Assembly: GCA_963974055.1 (NCBI GenBank)
Contig: CAXBCP010000008.1
Span: forward strand, 62,001-126,000
Reading direction: 5' to 3'
From: CAXBCP01 sp963974055
GTDB taxonomy: Bacteria; Pseudomonadota; Alphaproteobacteria; MPNO01; UBA830
Length of the DNA: 64,000 bases
The first letter of the stretch is position 1. Every line of letters begins with the position of its first letter. The translations under genes were made by a program, and so were the position numbers. Shown here piece by piece: positions 17,040 through 25,628 of the stretch. The notes beneath the pieces are model-generated. The model searched no databases and had not been told where the DNA came from. It was given only the letters and a program-made list of their open reading frames with translations.

Positions 17040-18690
17040 TGTAGTAACGGCGGGCGAAATTGCGGCCGCATTCCTGGAAGGCTGCGGCGTCGAACATGCG
17101 TTCGGCGTTACCAGCATTCACAACATGCCGATCCTCGACGGCATTTTCCGCCGCGGCAGGATCGAATTCGTACCGGCACGGTCCGAAGGCGGCGCCGTCA
17201 ACATGGCCGATGCCAATGCCCGTGTGCGCGGCGGGCTGGGGGTCGCGGTATCGAGCACCGGGACGGCCGCCGGCAATGCCTGCGGCGCCATCGTCGAGGC
17301 GATGACGGCGGGCACGCCGCTGCTGCACCTGACCGGCCAGATCGAATCCGCCCATCTCGACCGCAACAAGGGGTTCATCCACGAAGCGCCGGACCAGCTC
17401 GGCATGCTCGGCGCGGCCGGCAAGGCGGCGTTCCGCGTGTGGTCGGCGGAAACCATGCTCGGCACCCTGCGCGAAGCGGTGAAGCTTGCCTTCACCCCGC
17501 CGATGGGGCCGGTCAGCGTCGAGATTGCGATCGACGTTCAGAAACAGGAAATTCCGATGCCCGCGAATATCGACCCGTTGCCGGTGCTGGCGCCGCAACC
17601 GGCCGAGGAGGCGGTCGACAGGCTTGCGTCGGCCCTGGCCGGCAAGAAGCGGGTCCTTCTGTGGCTCGGCGGCGGCTCGCGCCACGCCGGGGATGCGGTG
17701 GCCCGCCTCGCCAAGCTCGGTTTCGGCGTGGTGACCAGCGTGCAGGGACGCGGCGTTCTGCCCGGCGACGATCCGCATTCGCTGGGCGCCTTCAACCTGC
17801 AGCCCGTGGTCGAGGAATTTTACGGCACCTGCGATGCGATGGTCGTGGTCGGATCGCGGTTGCGGTCGAACGAAACCCTGACCTATGCGCTGGGTCTGCC
17901 GCAGCCGTTGTTCCAGATCGACGCCGATCCCATGGCGGAAGGCCGGTCCTACCCGGTCGATATGTTCGTCTGCGGCGATTCCGCTTTGACCCTGAACGGG
18001 CTGGCCGACCGGCTGGAAGGAAAGTTCAGCGCCGAGAAGTCGTTCGTGAAGGATATCCAGGCGACGCGGGCGGCGGCGGAAAAGGCGGTACGGGCGGCGC
18101 TCGGGCCGTACGAGGAACTGGTCGATGCGGTGATCGACGGCGTGCCGCGGGATTTCGTCTGGGTGCGCGATATCACGCTGTCGAACACCATCTGGGGCAA
18201 CCGCCTGCCGCCGCTGGACGGCTCCCGCGACGGGGTGCACGCGCTTGGCGGCGGGATCGGGCAGGGCCTGCCGATGGCGGTCGGGGCGGCGCTGGCGGCG
18301 CGGAAGGACGGGCGCAAAACCCTGCTGCTGGCCGGCGATGGCGGGTTCGCCGTCACGCTCGGCGAGATCGCCACCGCGAAACAGGAAAACGCCGATATCG
18401 CGATCCTGCTGATGAATGACGGCGGATACGGCGTGATCAAGAATATCGCCGACGCCCATTACGGCGGGCGCCGGGCCTATACCGATATTCTCGGCCCCGA
18501 CTGGGGCACGCTGTGCGATTCCCTCGACATTCCCCATTGGGGGGTGACGGCGGCCGCTGATGTGCCGGACACGCTGAAACAGGCATTTGCAGCCGAAGGC
18601 CCGGCAATGGTCGAGATCGACATGAACGCCATCGGGGCGTTCGCGCACAGCTTCGCGGGGCCGCCGACGAAGGCGAAAAAGGAAGACTGA
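17032..18690 (+). CDS. Thiamine-diphosphate-dependent enzyme, acetolactate synthase-like
   Basis: A 552-residue ThDP enzyme with the three-domain layout. The N-terminal Pyr domain carries a candidate catalytic Glu in ARSEGGAVNMADA. The middle domain is at about 195-330. The C-terminal PP domain has GDG (435-437) and ND (462-463), the diphosphate/Mg motif. It is related to acetolactate synthase, benzoylformate decarboxylase and sulfoacetaldehyde acetyltransferase-type enzymes. In this operon it may cleave or decarboxylate a 2-keto intermediate. It overlaps the genes on both sides (ATGTCTGA at the start, TGATG at the end). Confidence 0.85.
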   Translation: MSDVVTAGEIAAAFLEGCGVEHAFGVTSIHNMPILDGIFRRGRIEFVPARSEGGAVNMADANARVRGGLGVAVSSTGTAAGNACGAIVEAMTAGTPLLHLTGQIESAHLDRNKGFIHEAPDQLGMLGAAGKAAFRVWSAETMLGTLREAVKLAFTPPMGPVSVEIAIDVQKQEIPMPANIDPLPVLAPQPAEEAVDRLASALAGKKRVLLWLGGGSRHAGDAVARLAKLGFGVVTSVQGRGVLPGDDPHSLGAFNLQPVVEEFYGTCDAMVVVGSRLRSNETLTYALGLPQPLFQIDADPMAEGRSYPVDMFVCGDSALTLNGLADRLEGKFSAEKSFVKDIQATRAAAEKAVRAALGPYEELVDAVIDGVPRDFVWVRDITLSNTIWGNRLPPLDGSRDGVHALGGGIGQGLPMAVGAALAARKDGRKTLLLAGDGGFAVTLGEIATAKQENADIAILLMNDGGYGVIKNIADAHYGGRRAYTDILGPDWGTLCDSLDIPHWGVTAAADVPDTLKQAFAAEGPAMVEIDMNAIGAFAHSFAGPPTKAKKED

Positions 18691-19493
18691 TGGACGTCCT
18701 GCTGATCGGCTACGGCGCCATCGCCCAGGAGGTGCTGAAACACATCCGGCCGGGCGAGGACGCCAATATCGCGGCCATCTTGGTGCGGCCGGCGCGGGTC
18801 GACGACGTGCGGGCGGCGGTCGCCGGGCGGGAGATAGAGGTGGTGTCGTCTTTCGACGAACTGACATGCGCGCCGCGGCTCGTCGCCGAATGCGCCGGCC
18901 ACGCGGGGGTGCGCGATTACGGCGCCGACGCGCTGCGCCGGGGCATGGATTTTCTTGTTATCTCGATCGGCGTGCTGGCGGATTCCGCGCTATATGCCGA
19001 TCTGGTGCAGGCGGCGCAGGACGGCAGGGCCAAGCTGGTGCTTGCCGCCGGTGCGGTCGCCGGGGCCGATGCGCTGGCCGCCGCCCGGGTCGGCGGGCTG
19101 ACCGGCGTGACCTATACGTCCCGCAAGCCGCCCGGCGCATGGAAAGGCACCCCGGCGGAAGACGTGTGCGACCTCGATGCGGTGACGGCGGAAACGACCC
19201 TGTATCAGGGCAAGGCCGACGAGGCCGCGACGCGCTATCCGCAGAACGCCAACGTGGCGGCGACGCTGGCGCTGGCCGGGGCGGGCTTCGCCAATACCGA
19301 CGTGCGGCTGGTCGCCGACCCGGCGGCGGGCGGCAATATCCACCAGGTCCGCGCCGAGGGCGCGTTCGGCGCCTTCGACATCGAAATCCGCGGCAAGCCG
19401 CTGCCCGACAATCCGAAGACATCCACCCTGGCGGCCCATTCGGTGGTCGCGGAAATACGCCGCCGCGCCGGCCCGGTGGAAATCGGCGGCTAG
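18690..19493 (+). CDS. Aspartate dehydrogenase-like NAD(P)-dependent enzyme
   Basis: A 267-residue protein of the L-aspartate dehydrogenase (NadX-like) family. The Rossmann motif is LIGYGAIAQEVL at residues 4-15. The substrate domain has TYTSRKPPGAWKGTP, TLYQGKADEAATRYPQNANV and a C-terminal DNPKTSTLAAHSV, all typical. The family interconverts oxaloacetate plus ammonia with aspartate, or a related imine. NadX makes iminoaspartate for NAD synthesis in some organisms, but no nadA/nadC is seen here. As the last gene of the operon it more likely handles an amino- or imino-acid intermediate. It is convergent with the glycosyltransferase gene, only 25 bases apart. Confidence 0.82.
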   Translation: MDVLLIGYGAIAQEVLKHIRPGEDANIAAILVRPARVDDVRAAVAGREIEVVSSFDELTCAPRLVAECAGHAGVRDYGADALRRGMDFLVISIGVLADSALYADLVQAAQDGRAKLVLAAGAVAGADALAAARVGGLTGVTYTSRKPPGAWKGTPAEDVCDLDAVTAETTLYQGKADEAATRYPQNANVAATLALAGAGFANTDVRLVADPAAGGNIHQVRAEGAFGAFDIEIRGKPLPDNPKTSTLAAHSVVAEIRRRAGPVEIGG

Positions 19494-19518
19494 GGGCTTC
19501 ACGGCCGTTTCCGGGAAC

Positions 19519-20664
19519 TTATTTTCCGGCCGTCGCCGCCAGAACCGCCGCCGTGCCGGACAGCATGTTCGCAAATGAAAATTGGCTGGAAAGCCGGTCG
19601 AGGGCGGCGGCGGCGAGGCTCTGTCGCAGGGACGGGTCGTCGAGCAGGGTCCCGATGGCGGCTTCCAGCCGGTCGTCGTCGCCATCGGGGATCAGCATGC
19701 CGGTAACCCCGTCCTCCACAACCTCGCCGGTGCCGCCGACATCGGTGGCGACGACGGGGGTGCCGGCGGACATCGCTTCGAGGACGACATGCGGCAGACC
19801 TTCATAGGACGAATTCAGAACGAATACCCTGGCCCGGCGCATCAGGGGGACGACGTCGCGCTGCTCGACTTCGCCGGATATTTCGATATGGCCCGATGCA
19901 TCGAGATTCCGGATTTTTTTAAGGAGACGGTCCCGCAGCGGTCCGTCGCCCACGACCTTTAAACGCCAGCCCCGCTGCGCGGCGACGTCGATCAGCGCAT
20001 CCAGGCCTTTCCACGGAACCAGGCGGCAGACCGCGACGATATCCCATGCCGGCTCCGGGGGAGGCGCTTCGGGCGGGGCGTGCTTGACCGCATTGTAGAC
20101 ACATTCTATCCGGTCTTCCGGAACGCCCCAGCCGGCGACGATGGCGCCGAGATAGCGGCTCGGCACGATGACCCGGTCGGCGCGCGCCATGTACCAGGAC
20201 TGGAGGCGGTGCAACAGCCGCCATTTCAGGCGCCCGGCATGGATCTGAAACGCGTCGATGGCGACATCCGCCGCATCCGCGTTGCGCGCCATTTCCCAGA
20301 TCCGGTCGCCGACGACTTTCACGGCGACGGGGCGGCGGCGGAGCAGTTTGCAGGCGACGATACCTTCCAGCACCATCCCGTTGAGATAGACGATATCGGC
20401 CCGCCGCGCGAGGCGCCGCAACAGCAGAATGGTCTGCGCCAGGCGCCGGGCCCTGCCGGCGGACCGGGCGATCCGGATGACGGGAAACGGGTGACGGGTA
20501 TCGTCATGGTCGGTCCGCTCGCTGCCGGTGACGACCGCGACGATCTCGAACGAGGCGGACAGCGCGGCGGCGATCGCCGGCACGTAGGTCGCGGGCCCGC
20601 CATGGTCGGGCGGAAAGATGCCGGTGACGATCAGGAGCCTCGGCCGCTGCGCCGCGCCGGTCAT
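19519..20664 (-). CDS. Glycosyltransferase, GT4-like
   Basis: A 381-residue GT-B glycosyltransferase starting MTGAAQRPRLLIVTGIFPPD with the glycine-rich DHGGPATYVPAIA. The C-terminal donor site has the family-4 form FVLNSSYEGLPHVVLEAMSAGTPV. It should transfer a sugar from a nucleotide donor to the growing lipid-linked repeat at the inner membrane. The start ATG overlaps the asnB-like stop (20661-20664), so the longer frame upstream is a shadow of that gene. It is the last gene of the leftward part of the polysaccharide locus. Confidence 0.87.
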   Translation of the reverse strand: MTGAAQRPRLLIVTGIFPPDHGGPATYVPAIAAALSASFEIVAVVTGSERTDHDDTRHPFPVIRIARSAGRARRLAQTILLLRRLARRADIVYLNGMVLEGIVACKLLRRRPVAVKVVGDRIWEMARNADAADVAIDAFQIHAGRLKWRLLHRLQSWYMARADRVIVPSRYLGAIVAGWGVPEDRIECVYNAVKHAPPEAPPPEPAWDIVAVCRLVPWKGLDALIDVAAQRGWRLKVVGDGPLRDRLLKKIRNLDASGHIEISGEVEQRDVVPLMRRARVFVLNSSYEGLPHVVLEAMSAGTPVVATDVGGTGEVVEDGVTGMLIPDGDDDRLEAAIGTLLDDPSLRQSLAAAALDRLSSQFSFANMLSGTAAVLAATAGK

Positions 20665-22628
20665 CGCGACACCCCCGACCGGCCCATCTCGGTAAGCCAT
20701 TGCTGAAGCATCAGGGCGTTCCACAGGGCCGGTGCCCGGTTGCCCTTGCCGGAAACGTGGTCGTTCCATTTTGCCCGTACGGCGGCGGGATCGAGAATGC
20801 CGGTATCCAAAAGCCGCTGTTCGCTTAAAAGCTCCTCGGCCCACGGCCGCAAAGGCCCGCGCAGCCAGTCGGCGAGCGGGATGCTGAACCCGGTCTTGGG
20901 GCGGTCGAACAGCCCGGCGGGCAGGTATTTTTCGCATACTTTGCGCAATATCCACTTGGACTGACCGCCGCGGCGTTTCATGCGGTGCGGCAGGCGCGCC
21001 GCGAATTCGACAATCCGATGATCGAGAAGCGGCACGCGCAGTTCGAGGCCGACCGACATGCTGGCCCGGTCCACCTTGGTGAGGATGTCGTCGGGCAGAT
21101 AGGTCATCAGGTCGGTATACATGGCGCGTTCCGCCATTCCCCCGATCGCCGGCATTGCCGAAGGGTCGGACAGGCGTGTCGCCGGCAGGACGGCCCCCGG
21201 CACGGCGCTCTGTGCGTCCGGCCACAGCGACATCATGCGGTGATAGAATTCGTGCCCGTTATCGGCCTCGAGTGCGGCGGCGAGGGCGTGCAGTCGGCTG
21301 CCGAGATCGGATTTACGGAATTTCGAGGGCAGGGCGGGCCCGCAGAGACGAAAAACGCCGTCCCACGTCTTTTCTGACGGGCCCGCCATGGCCGCCGCGC
21401 CGGCGCGGCGCAGCATCTGCGGAAGCCGCCCGGCGATCCCCCAGGCGGTTTCCGCGTGACCGTAGCGGCGATAGCCACCGAATACCTCGTCGCCGCCGTC
21501 CCCCGACAGGACGACGGTAACGTCGCGCCGGGCAATCCTGGAGATCAGGAGCGTCGGTATCTGCGAGGAATCGCCAAACGGCTCGTCATAGATCGCGGCC
21601 AGGTCCGGCACCGCGTCGAGGGCGTCATTCGGGGCGAGCTCGTATTCCGTGTGGTCGGTCCCGAGCCGGTGCGAAATTTCCCGCGCAAAACGGGATTCGT
21701 CGTGTTCGCGGTCCTCGAAGCCGACAGAAAAGGTTTTGACCGGCCGGCCGGACCGGGCCTGCATCGCCGCGACCACGGTGGATGAATCGAGCCCGCCCGA
21801 TAACAACGCGCCGAGCGGGACATCCGCAATCATGCGCCGGGAAACGGCGTCGCCGAGAAGATCGTCGAGGGCCGTCACGGCGGCTTCGTCATCGCCGTCA
21901 AAGGGCGGATTCCGGGCAGGGTCGTATCCATCGCTCGCCGACCAGAACGGTCGGCTTTCGGCCGCGCGCATGTTGCCCGCCCGCAATGTCAGCAGGTGTC
22001 CCGGCAACAGTTTATACGTATCGCGGAATATCGTGTGCGGCGCCGGGATATAGCCGTATTGCAGCATCGTCGCGGCTGCGTCGGGGGCGACATCCCGCGT
22101 GAACCCGGGGTATCTGCACAGCGATTTCAACTCGGAGCCGAAGACGACCCCGCCGTCGACCCAGCCGTAATAGAGCGGCTTGATGCCCAGCCGGTCGCGC
22201 ACGAGGGTCAGTTCCCGGTCTTCCCGGTCCCAGACGGCGAACGCAAACATGCCGATGAATCTTTCGAGTGCCGGCGCGATGCCCCAGCGTTCGATCGATG
22301 CGAGGATAACCTCGGTATCGGACCCGCCGGTAAAACGCATGCCGCTTACCGACAGTTCGGCCCTCAGCTCGGTAAAATTATATATCTCGCCGTTATAGGA
22401 TATGACGTAACGGCCCGAATGCGAGGCCATTGGCTGATGTCCGACCGGGGACGGATCGATGATCGACAGCCGCCGGTGGCCGAGCGCTACGCCCGCCGCA
22501 TCGTCGGTCCAGACGCCGGAATCGTCGGGCCCCCGATGCGAAAGCGCCGTCGCCATATCCGATATGCATGTTTGCAGCCCGTCGCCCGCCGAAGCGCGCT
22601 CCAATAGGATGCCGGTAATGCCGCACAT
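20661..22628 (-). CDS. asnB: Asparagine synthase (glutamine-hydrolysing)-type amidotransferase
   Basis: A 655-residue protein with an N-terminal class II glutaminase domain that starts MCGITGI (Cys2 nucleophile) and has RLSIID and YNGEIYN motifs. The C-terminal ATP-pyrophosphatase domain carries the SGGLDSS P-loop. Such proteins in polysaccharide clusters usually amidate uronic acids or related sugars rather than make asparagine; this role is inferred from context. It lies between two glycosyltransferase genes on the same strand and overlaps the downstream one by four bases. The upstream gap to the other glycosyltransferase is 222 bases and has no convincing gene. Confidence 0.9.
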   Translation of the reverse strand: MCGITGILLERASAGDGLQTCISDMATALSHRGPDDSGVWTDDAAGVALGHRRLSIIDPSPVGHQPMASHSGRYVISYNGEIYNFTELRAELSVSGMRFTGGSDTEVILASIERWGIAPALERFIGMFAFAVWDREDRELTLVRDRLGIKPLYYGWVDGGVVFGSELKSLCRYPGFTRDVAPDAAATMLQYGYIPAPHTIFRDTYKLLPGHLLTLRAGNMRAAESRPFWSASDGYDPARNPPFDGDDEAAVTALDDLLGDAVSRRMIADVPLGALLSGGLDSSTVVAAMQARSGRPVKTFSVGFEDREHDESRFAREISHRLGTDHTEYELAPNDALDAVPDLAAIYDEPFGDSSQIPTLLISRIARRDVTVVLSGDGGDEVFGGYRRYGHAETAWGIAGRLPQMLRRAGAAAMAGPSEKTWDGVFRLCGPALPSKFRKSDLGSRLHALAAALEADNGHEFYHRMMSLWPDAQSAVPGAVLPATRLSDPSAMPAIGGMAERAMYTDLMTYLPDDILTKVDRASMSVGLELRVPLLDHRIVEFAARLPHRMKRRGGQSKWILRKVCEKYLPAGLFDRPKTGFSIPLADWLRGPLRPWAEELLSEQRLLDTGILDPAAVRAKWNDHVSGKGNRAPALWNALMLQQWLTEMGRSGVSR

Positions 22629-22850
22629 TCTTCCGTTCTTTCCCGCGTCCTATTCGGTCCCACGAAGCGTGTTACGATAATTCAGGAGCATTTTGTCCAC
22701 CATGCACGAAACCGCCGGACGTTCACAGGTTTTGGCGACGGGGGCCGATAAGGTCTCCGGCACGGCTTCGTTGAACCCCGGAGCCGCAAGTACGGCATAT
22801 TTTTCTGCCCCGCTTGCCGACCTGGTCGCCGCGGGACGGGTATATATCCT

Positions 22851-23999
22851 TCAGGCATCGATCCCCCGGCGGGCGAGGGCCTCGCGGTACACCGCAAGCG
22901 TCTCTTCGACCATGTTGCCGACTGAAAATTTGTTGTCGATATAGGCCGGTCCTTCACGTCGTGTGCGGGGCTGGATAATGTCGCGTTGTTCAATCATCGC
23001 CGACATGGCGTCGCGCAGCTCGCTGGCGGCGCCGGGTTCCACCAGGATACCGTCTATGCCGTCGCGCACGACCTCGGGCACGGCGCTCGTCCGTGTCGCG
23101 ATAACGGGTACGCCCTGCGAAATCGCTTCGATGAAGACCACGCCCAGCCCTTCCCAGGCCGACGGCAACACCATGCAGTCAAGCTCGCCCATGAGGGCGT
23201 AGGCGTCTTCGCGCCAGCCCGTCATGATCGTTCGGTCGCCGATGCCGAGGGAATCGATGAGATTTTCGACTTGAATGCGGTAGTCGGGCGAATAGCCTTC
23301 GCCGCCGATTATCATCAGGCGGGCTTCCGGATATGCACGGGCCAGTTCGGCGAAGACGGGGAGCAGAAACAGGTGGTTTTTCTGTTCGGTGAGTCTGCCG
23401 ACGATGCCGAACAGAAAGCTCTCATCCGGTAAGGCGAATTGCGTGCGGATATCCTGAGGGTCGCTGGGAGGGTACAACGAGCGGTCAAAGCCGTAATAGA
23501 CCCGGCTGCTGCGCGATTTCGGCACATATCCGCGGCGTTCGAAAAATGCCCGGACCCGGTCCGAAATGGATATGACATGGTCGTATGCGATATGTGTCAG
23601 AAACCCATGGGCGATTCCGACGGGCAGAATCCTAAAGACCGGTTCGTCGCAATGTTTTGTCGTCACGACGGCAGGGCGGGGCCGGGTCAACCTCGCTGCG
23701 ATCCCGCCCAGTACATCCGATTTAATCAAATGCGTGTGGACGATATGGTACCGGTGTTCCGCCATGCGCCGGCGCAGGGATGCAATGGCGGAAAAGGCGT
23801 GTGCCGGCCGTTCGAAGGGAACCTTCACCGCCGTTCGGCATCCGGCGCCGCGGTACCGGCCGGCAATTTCGCCATCCCCCTTTAGCCAGACGAGATCGAT
23901 ATCATGACCGCGGGCCGACTGTTCGCGGATGAGCGACAGCAGGTGGTTTTCCGCCCCGCCGAGCCTGGAGACGGTCGTGATGATATGGAGAATGCGCAT
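22851..23999 (-). CDS. Glycosyltransferase, GT4-like
   Basis: A 382-residue GT-B enzyme starting MRILHIITTVSRLGGAENHL, the typical first strand and glycine loop. The donor half begins FLFGIVGRLTEQKNHLFLLP and has DCMVLPSAWEGLGVVFIEAI with the family E-x7-E region. TTKHCDE at about residue 120 is a family feature. It is the first gene of the leftward unit with asnB and the GT at 19519, and is divergent from the GT-C-like gene at 24281. Confidence 0.87.
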   Translation of the reverse strand: MRILHIITTVSRLGGAENHLLSLIREQSARGHDIDLVWLKGDGEIAGRYRGAGCRTAVKVPFERPAHAFSAIASLRRRMAEHRYHIVHTHLIKSDVLGGIAARLTRPRPAVVTTKHCDEPVFRILPVGIAHGFLTHIAYDHVISISDRVRAFFERRGYVPKSRSSRVYYGFDRSLYPPSDPQDIRTQFALPDESFLFGIVGRLTEQKNHLFLLPVFAELARAYPEARLMIIGGEGYSPDYRIQVENLIDSLGIGDRTIMTGWREDAYALMGELDCMVLPSAWEGLGVVFIEAISQGVPVIATRTSAVPEVVRDGIDGILVEPGAASELRDAMSAMIEQRDIIQPRTRREGPAYIDNKFSVGNMVEETLAVYREALARRGIDA

Positions 24000-24035
24000 A
24001 TATCGATGCCCGGTCCCGGATTAATGATCTGGTGC

Positions 24036-24078
24036 TGAACGTCTTATTCTAAACGTCTTATTCTGAACTTCTTATTCA
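24036..24078. repeat. Three tandem 14-bp repeats
   Basis: Near-identical units lie head to tail at about 24037-24050 (gaacgtcttattct), 24051-24064 (aaacgtcttattct) and 24065-24078 (gaacttcttattca). They sit in the 281-base divergent region between two polysaccharide genes, 37 bases upstream of the leftward gene's start. They may be binding sites or a slippage product. Confidence 0.6.
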
Positions 24079-24280
24079 GTGGCTGTTTCTTTTTATTGTT
24101 CCATGTATTTCAATAGTACGGGCAGGTAGCGCTATCACAACACCATTGATTCAACAGGCAAAAATAAGAGATACCGCGTATTCGACTAATCCGATAAACG
24201 TTCCTGACAATCGATGTGTTCGTTATTCAGAAGGCAGTCGGCGGGCCTGTGACCTTCGTCCCTGCAAATGGATGGAATAG

Positions 24281-25492
24281 ATGCAACTGGCAGCCGGCCG
24301 CGATGAAGGGCAATCATACCAGATAGGCTCGTTTGCGTTCCTCGCCGTTCTGGCGTTCGGCATCCGCATCCTTGCCGGACTGCTGCTGCCGGAAATCATC
24401 GTCTATGACGACGAGATCGGCTACCACAGGGATGCGGTGCAGATCGCCGGCAGTTTCGAGTTCGGCACCACCAACACATTTGCGGCGTTCGGCTGGCATA
24501 CGATTATCGGCGGATTGTACTACCTGATCGCGCCCGACCCGTTTGTGATCAAGATACTCAATTCCATTCTCGGCGTCGCGTCGGCTTTCCTGCTTGCCGG
24601 GGCCGTGAACCGTATATACGGGAACGAGAATATCGCCCTGGCTGCGCTCTATGCCGGTCTTTTTCTGCCGCCCCTGATTTTTCTGTCGGCGACGATCCTG
24701 AAGGAACAGGCCGCGGCATTCGGTCTGAGCCTCTTTGTGTATGGCGTATCAAGACGCGATATGCGGGGAGTGATCTGGGCGGTCGCGGCGATGGCGCTGA
24801 TGATCTGGATGCGAAAAAGTTATGTTTTCGTGATGGCACTTGCCGTCGTCGGCGGGGGATTGTTCGCCGCCATGATGGGATCCCGGCTGTCGGTTCCGAT
24901 GCGCGTGCTTCTGATCGCAGCCCTGCTGACCGTATCGACGTTCGCCGCCGCGGTTTTTCAACGGACGGATTTTTACGGAAACACGAAAGTGGGGCGGGTG
25001 CTGTCCGGGGTCGACGACCGGGGATATACGACGTTGAGCCGCAACGACATGATCGTGCTGCAATATCTCGATCGCGACAATATTCTGAACCCGCGCAATT
25101 TCATTGTGCCGCCGATGCGTGCGCTTTATACGCCCAGTCCGATCCGCGGTCTGAAATCCACGAGTGCGAACACGATTATCGTCGAGGGGATAGTGCGGTC
25201 GTTGTTCTGGTACATCGCGGTACCGTTCGCCGTGATCGCGATGTTCCGCTCGGCGAGTTTCGCCCATTACATGTTCGTCGCCGTCGCCGTCGGCGTCTTC
25301 CTGGCCGCCGCCTATACGGTCCTGACGGGCTTTCCCGAAACGGAACGCTATCGATGGCCCATGATGCCGTTGTTGTTCGTGCTGGCGACGGTCGGGTTCT
25401 ATACACAGATCGGCAGCCGACGACGGTTGATCCTGTGGGGCTGGTGGGTCAGTGCAATCGGTTTCAACGCGTATTACCTGACCCTGATCTAG
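24281..25492 (+). CDS. Polytopic membrane protein, GT-C glycosyltransferase-like
   Basis: A 403-residue protein with about 9-11 hydrophobic segments. After the first helix it has IIVYDDEIGYHRDA, an acidic loop like the catalytic Asp/Glu region of PMT/ArnT-type GT-C enzymes that use polyprenyl-phosphate sugars. A conserved-looking FLSATILKEQAAAFGLSL follows, and FPETERYRWPMMPLL near the end is also typical of this group. It could add a sugar to the polymer on the periplasmic side; a Wzy-like polymerase is the alternative. It is the first rightward gene of the locus, with a long leader containing the tandem repeats. Confidence 0.65.
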   Translation: MQLAAGRDEGQSYQIGSFAFLAVLAFGIRILAGLLLPEIIVYDDEIGYHRDAVQIAGSFEFGTTNTFAAFGWHTIIGGLYYLIAPDPFVIKILNSILGVASAFLLAGAVNRIYGNENIALAALYAGLFLPPLIFLSATILKEQAAAFGLSLFVYGVSRRDMRGVIWAVAAMALMIWMRKSYVFVMALAVVGGGLFAAMMGSRLSVPMRVLLIAALLTVSTFAAAVFQRTDFYGNTKVGRVLSGVDDRGYTTLSRNDMIVLQYLDRDNILNPRNFIVPPMRALYTPSPIRGLKSTSANTIIVEGIVRSLFWYIAVPFAVIAMFRSASFAHYMFVAVAVGVFLAAAYTVLTGFPETERYRWPMMPLLFVLATVGFYTQIGSRRRLILWGWWVSAIGFNAYYLTLI

Positions 25493-25628
25493 TCCCTTGG
25501 TTTAAGGTCTCAGCCGACGCGATGCGGATTTGCAGGGGAATTATCAATTCCCGCCGGATTGCGCCTAAAATGGCTGAAACGGGGAAGACGCATGTCATTT
25601 CTAATCGAAGCTGCGATCGGCAGGTAGC

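Noticed and set aside
16990..18867. 625-codon open frame on the minus strand
   Set aside because: It mirrors the ThDP enzyme gene, which has clear motifs in the opposite direction.
22682..22993. Small open frames on both strands in the gap before the AsnB-type gene
   Set aside because: They overlap the end of the glycosyltransferase gene and show no conserved features.
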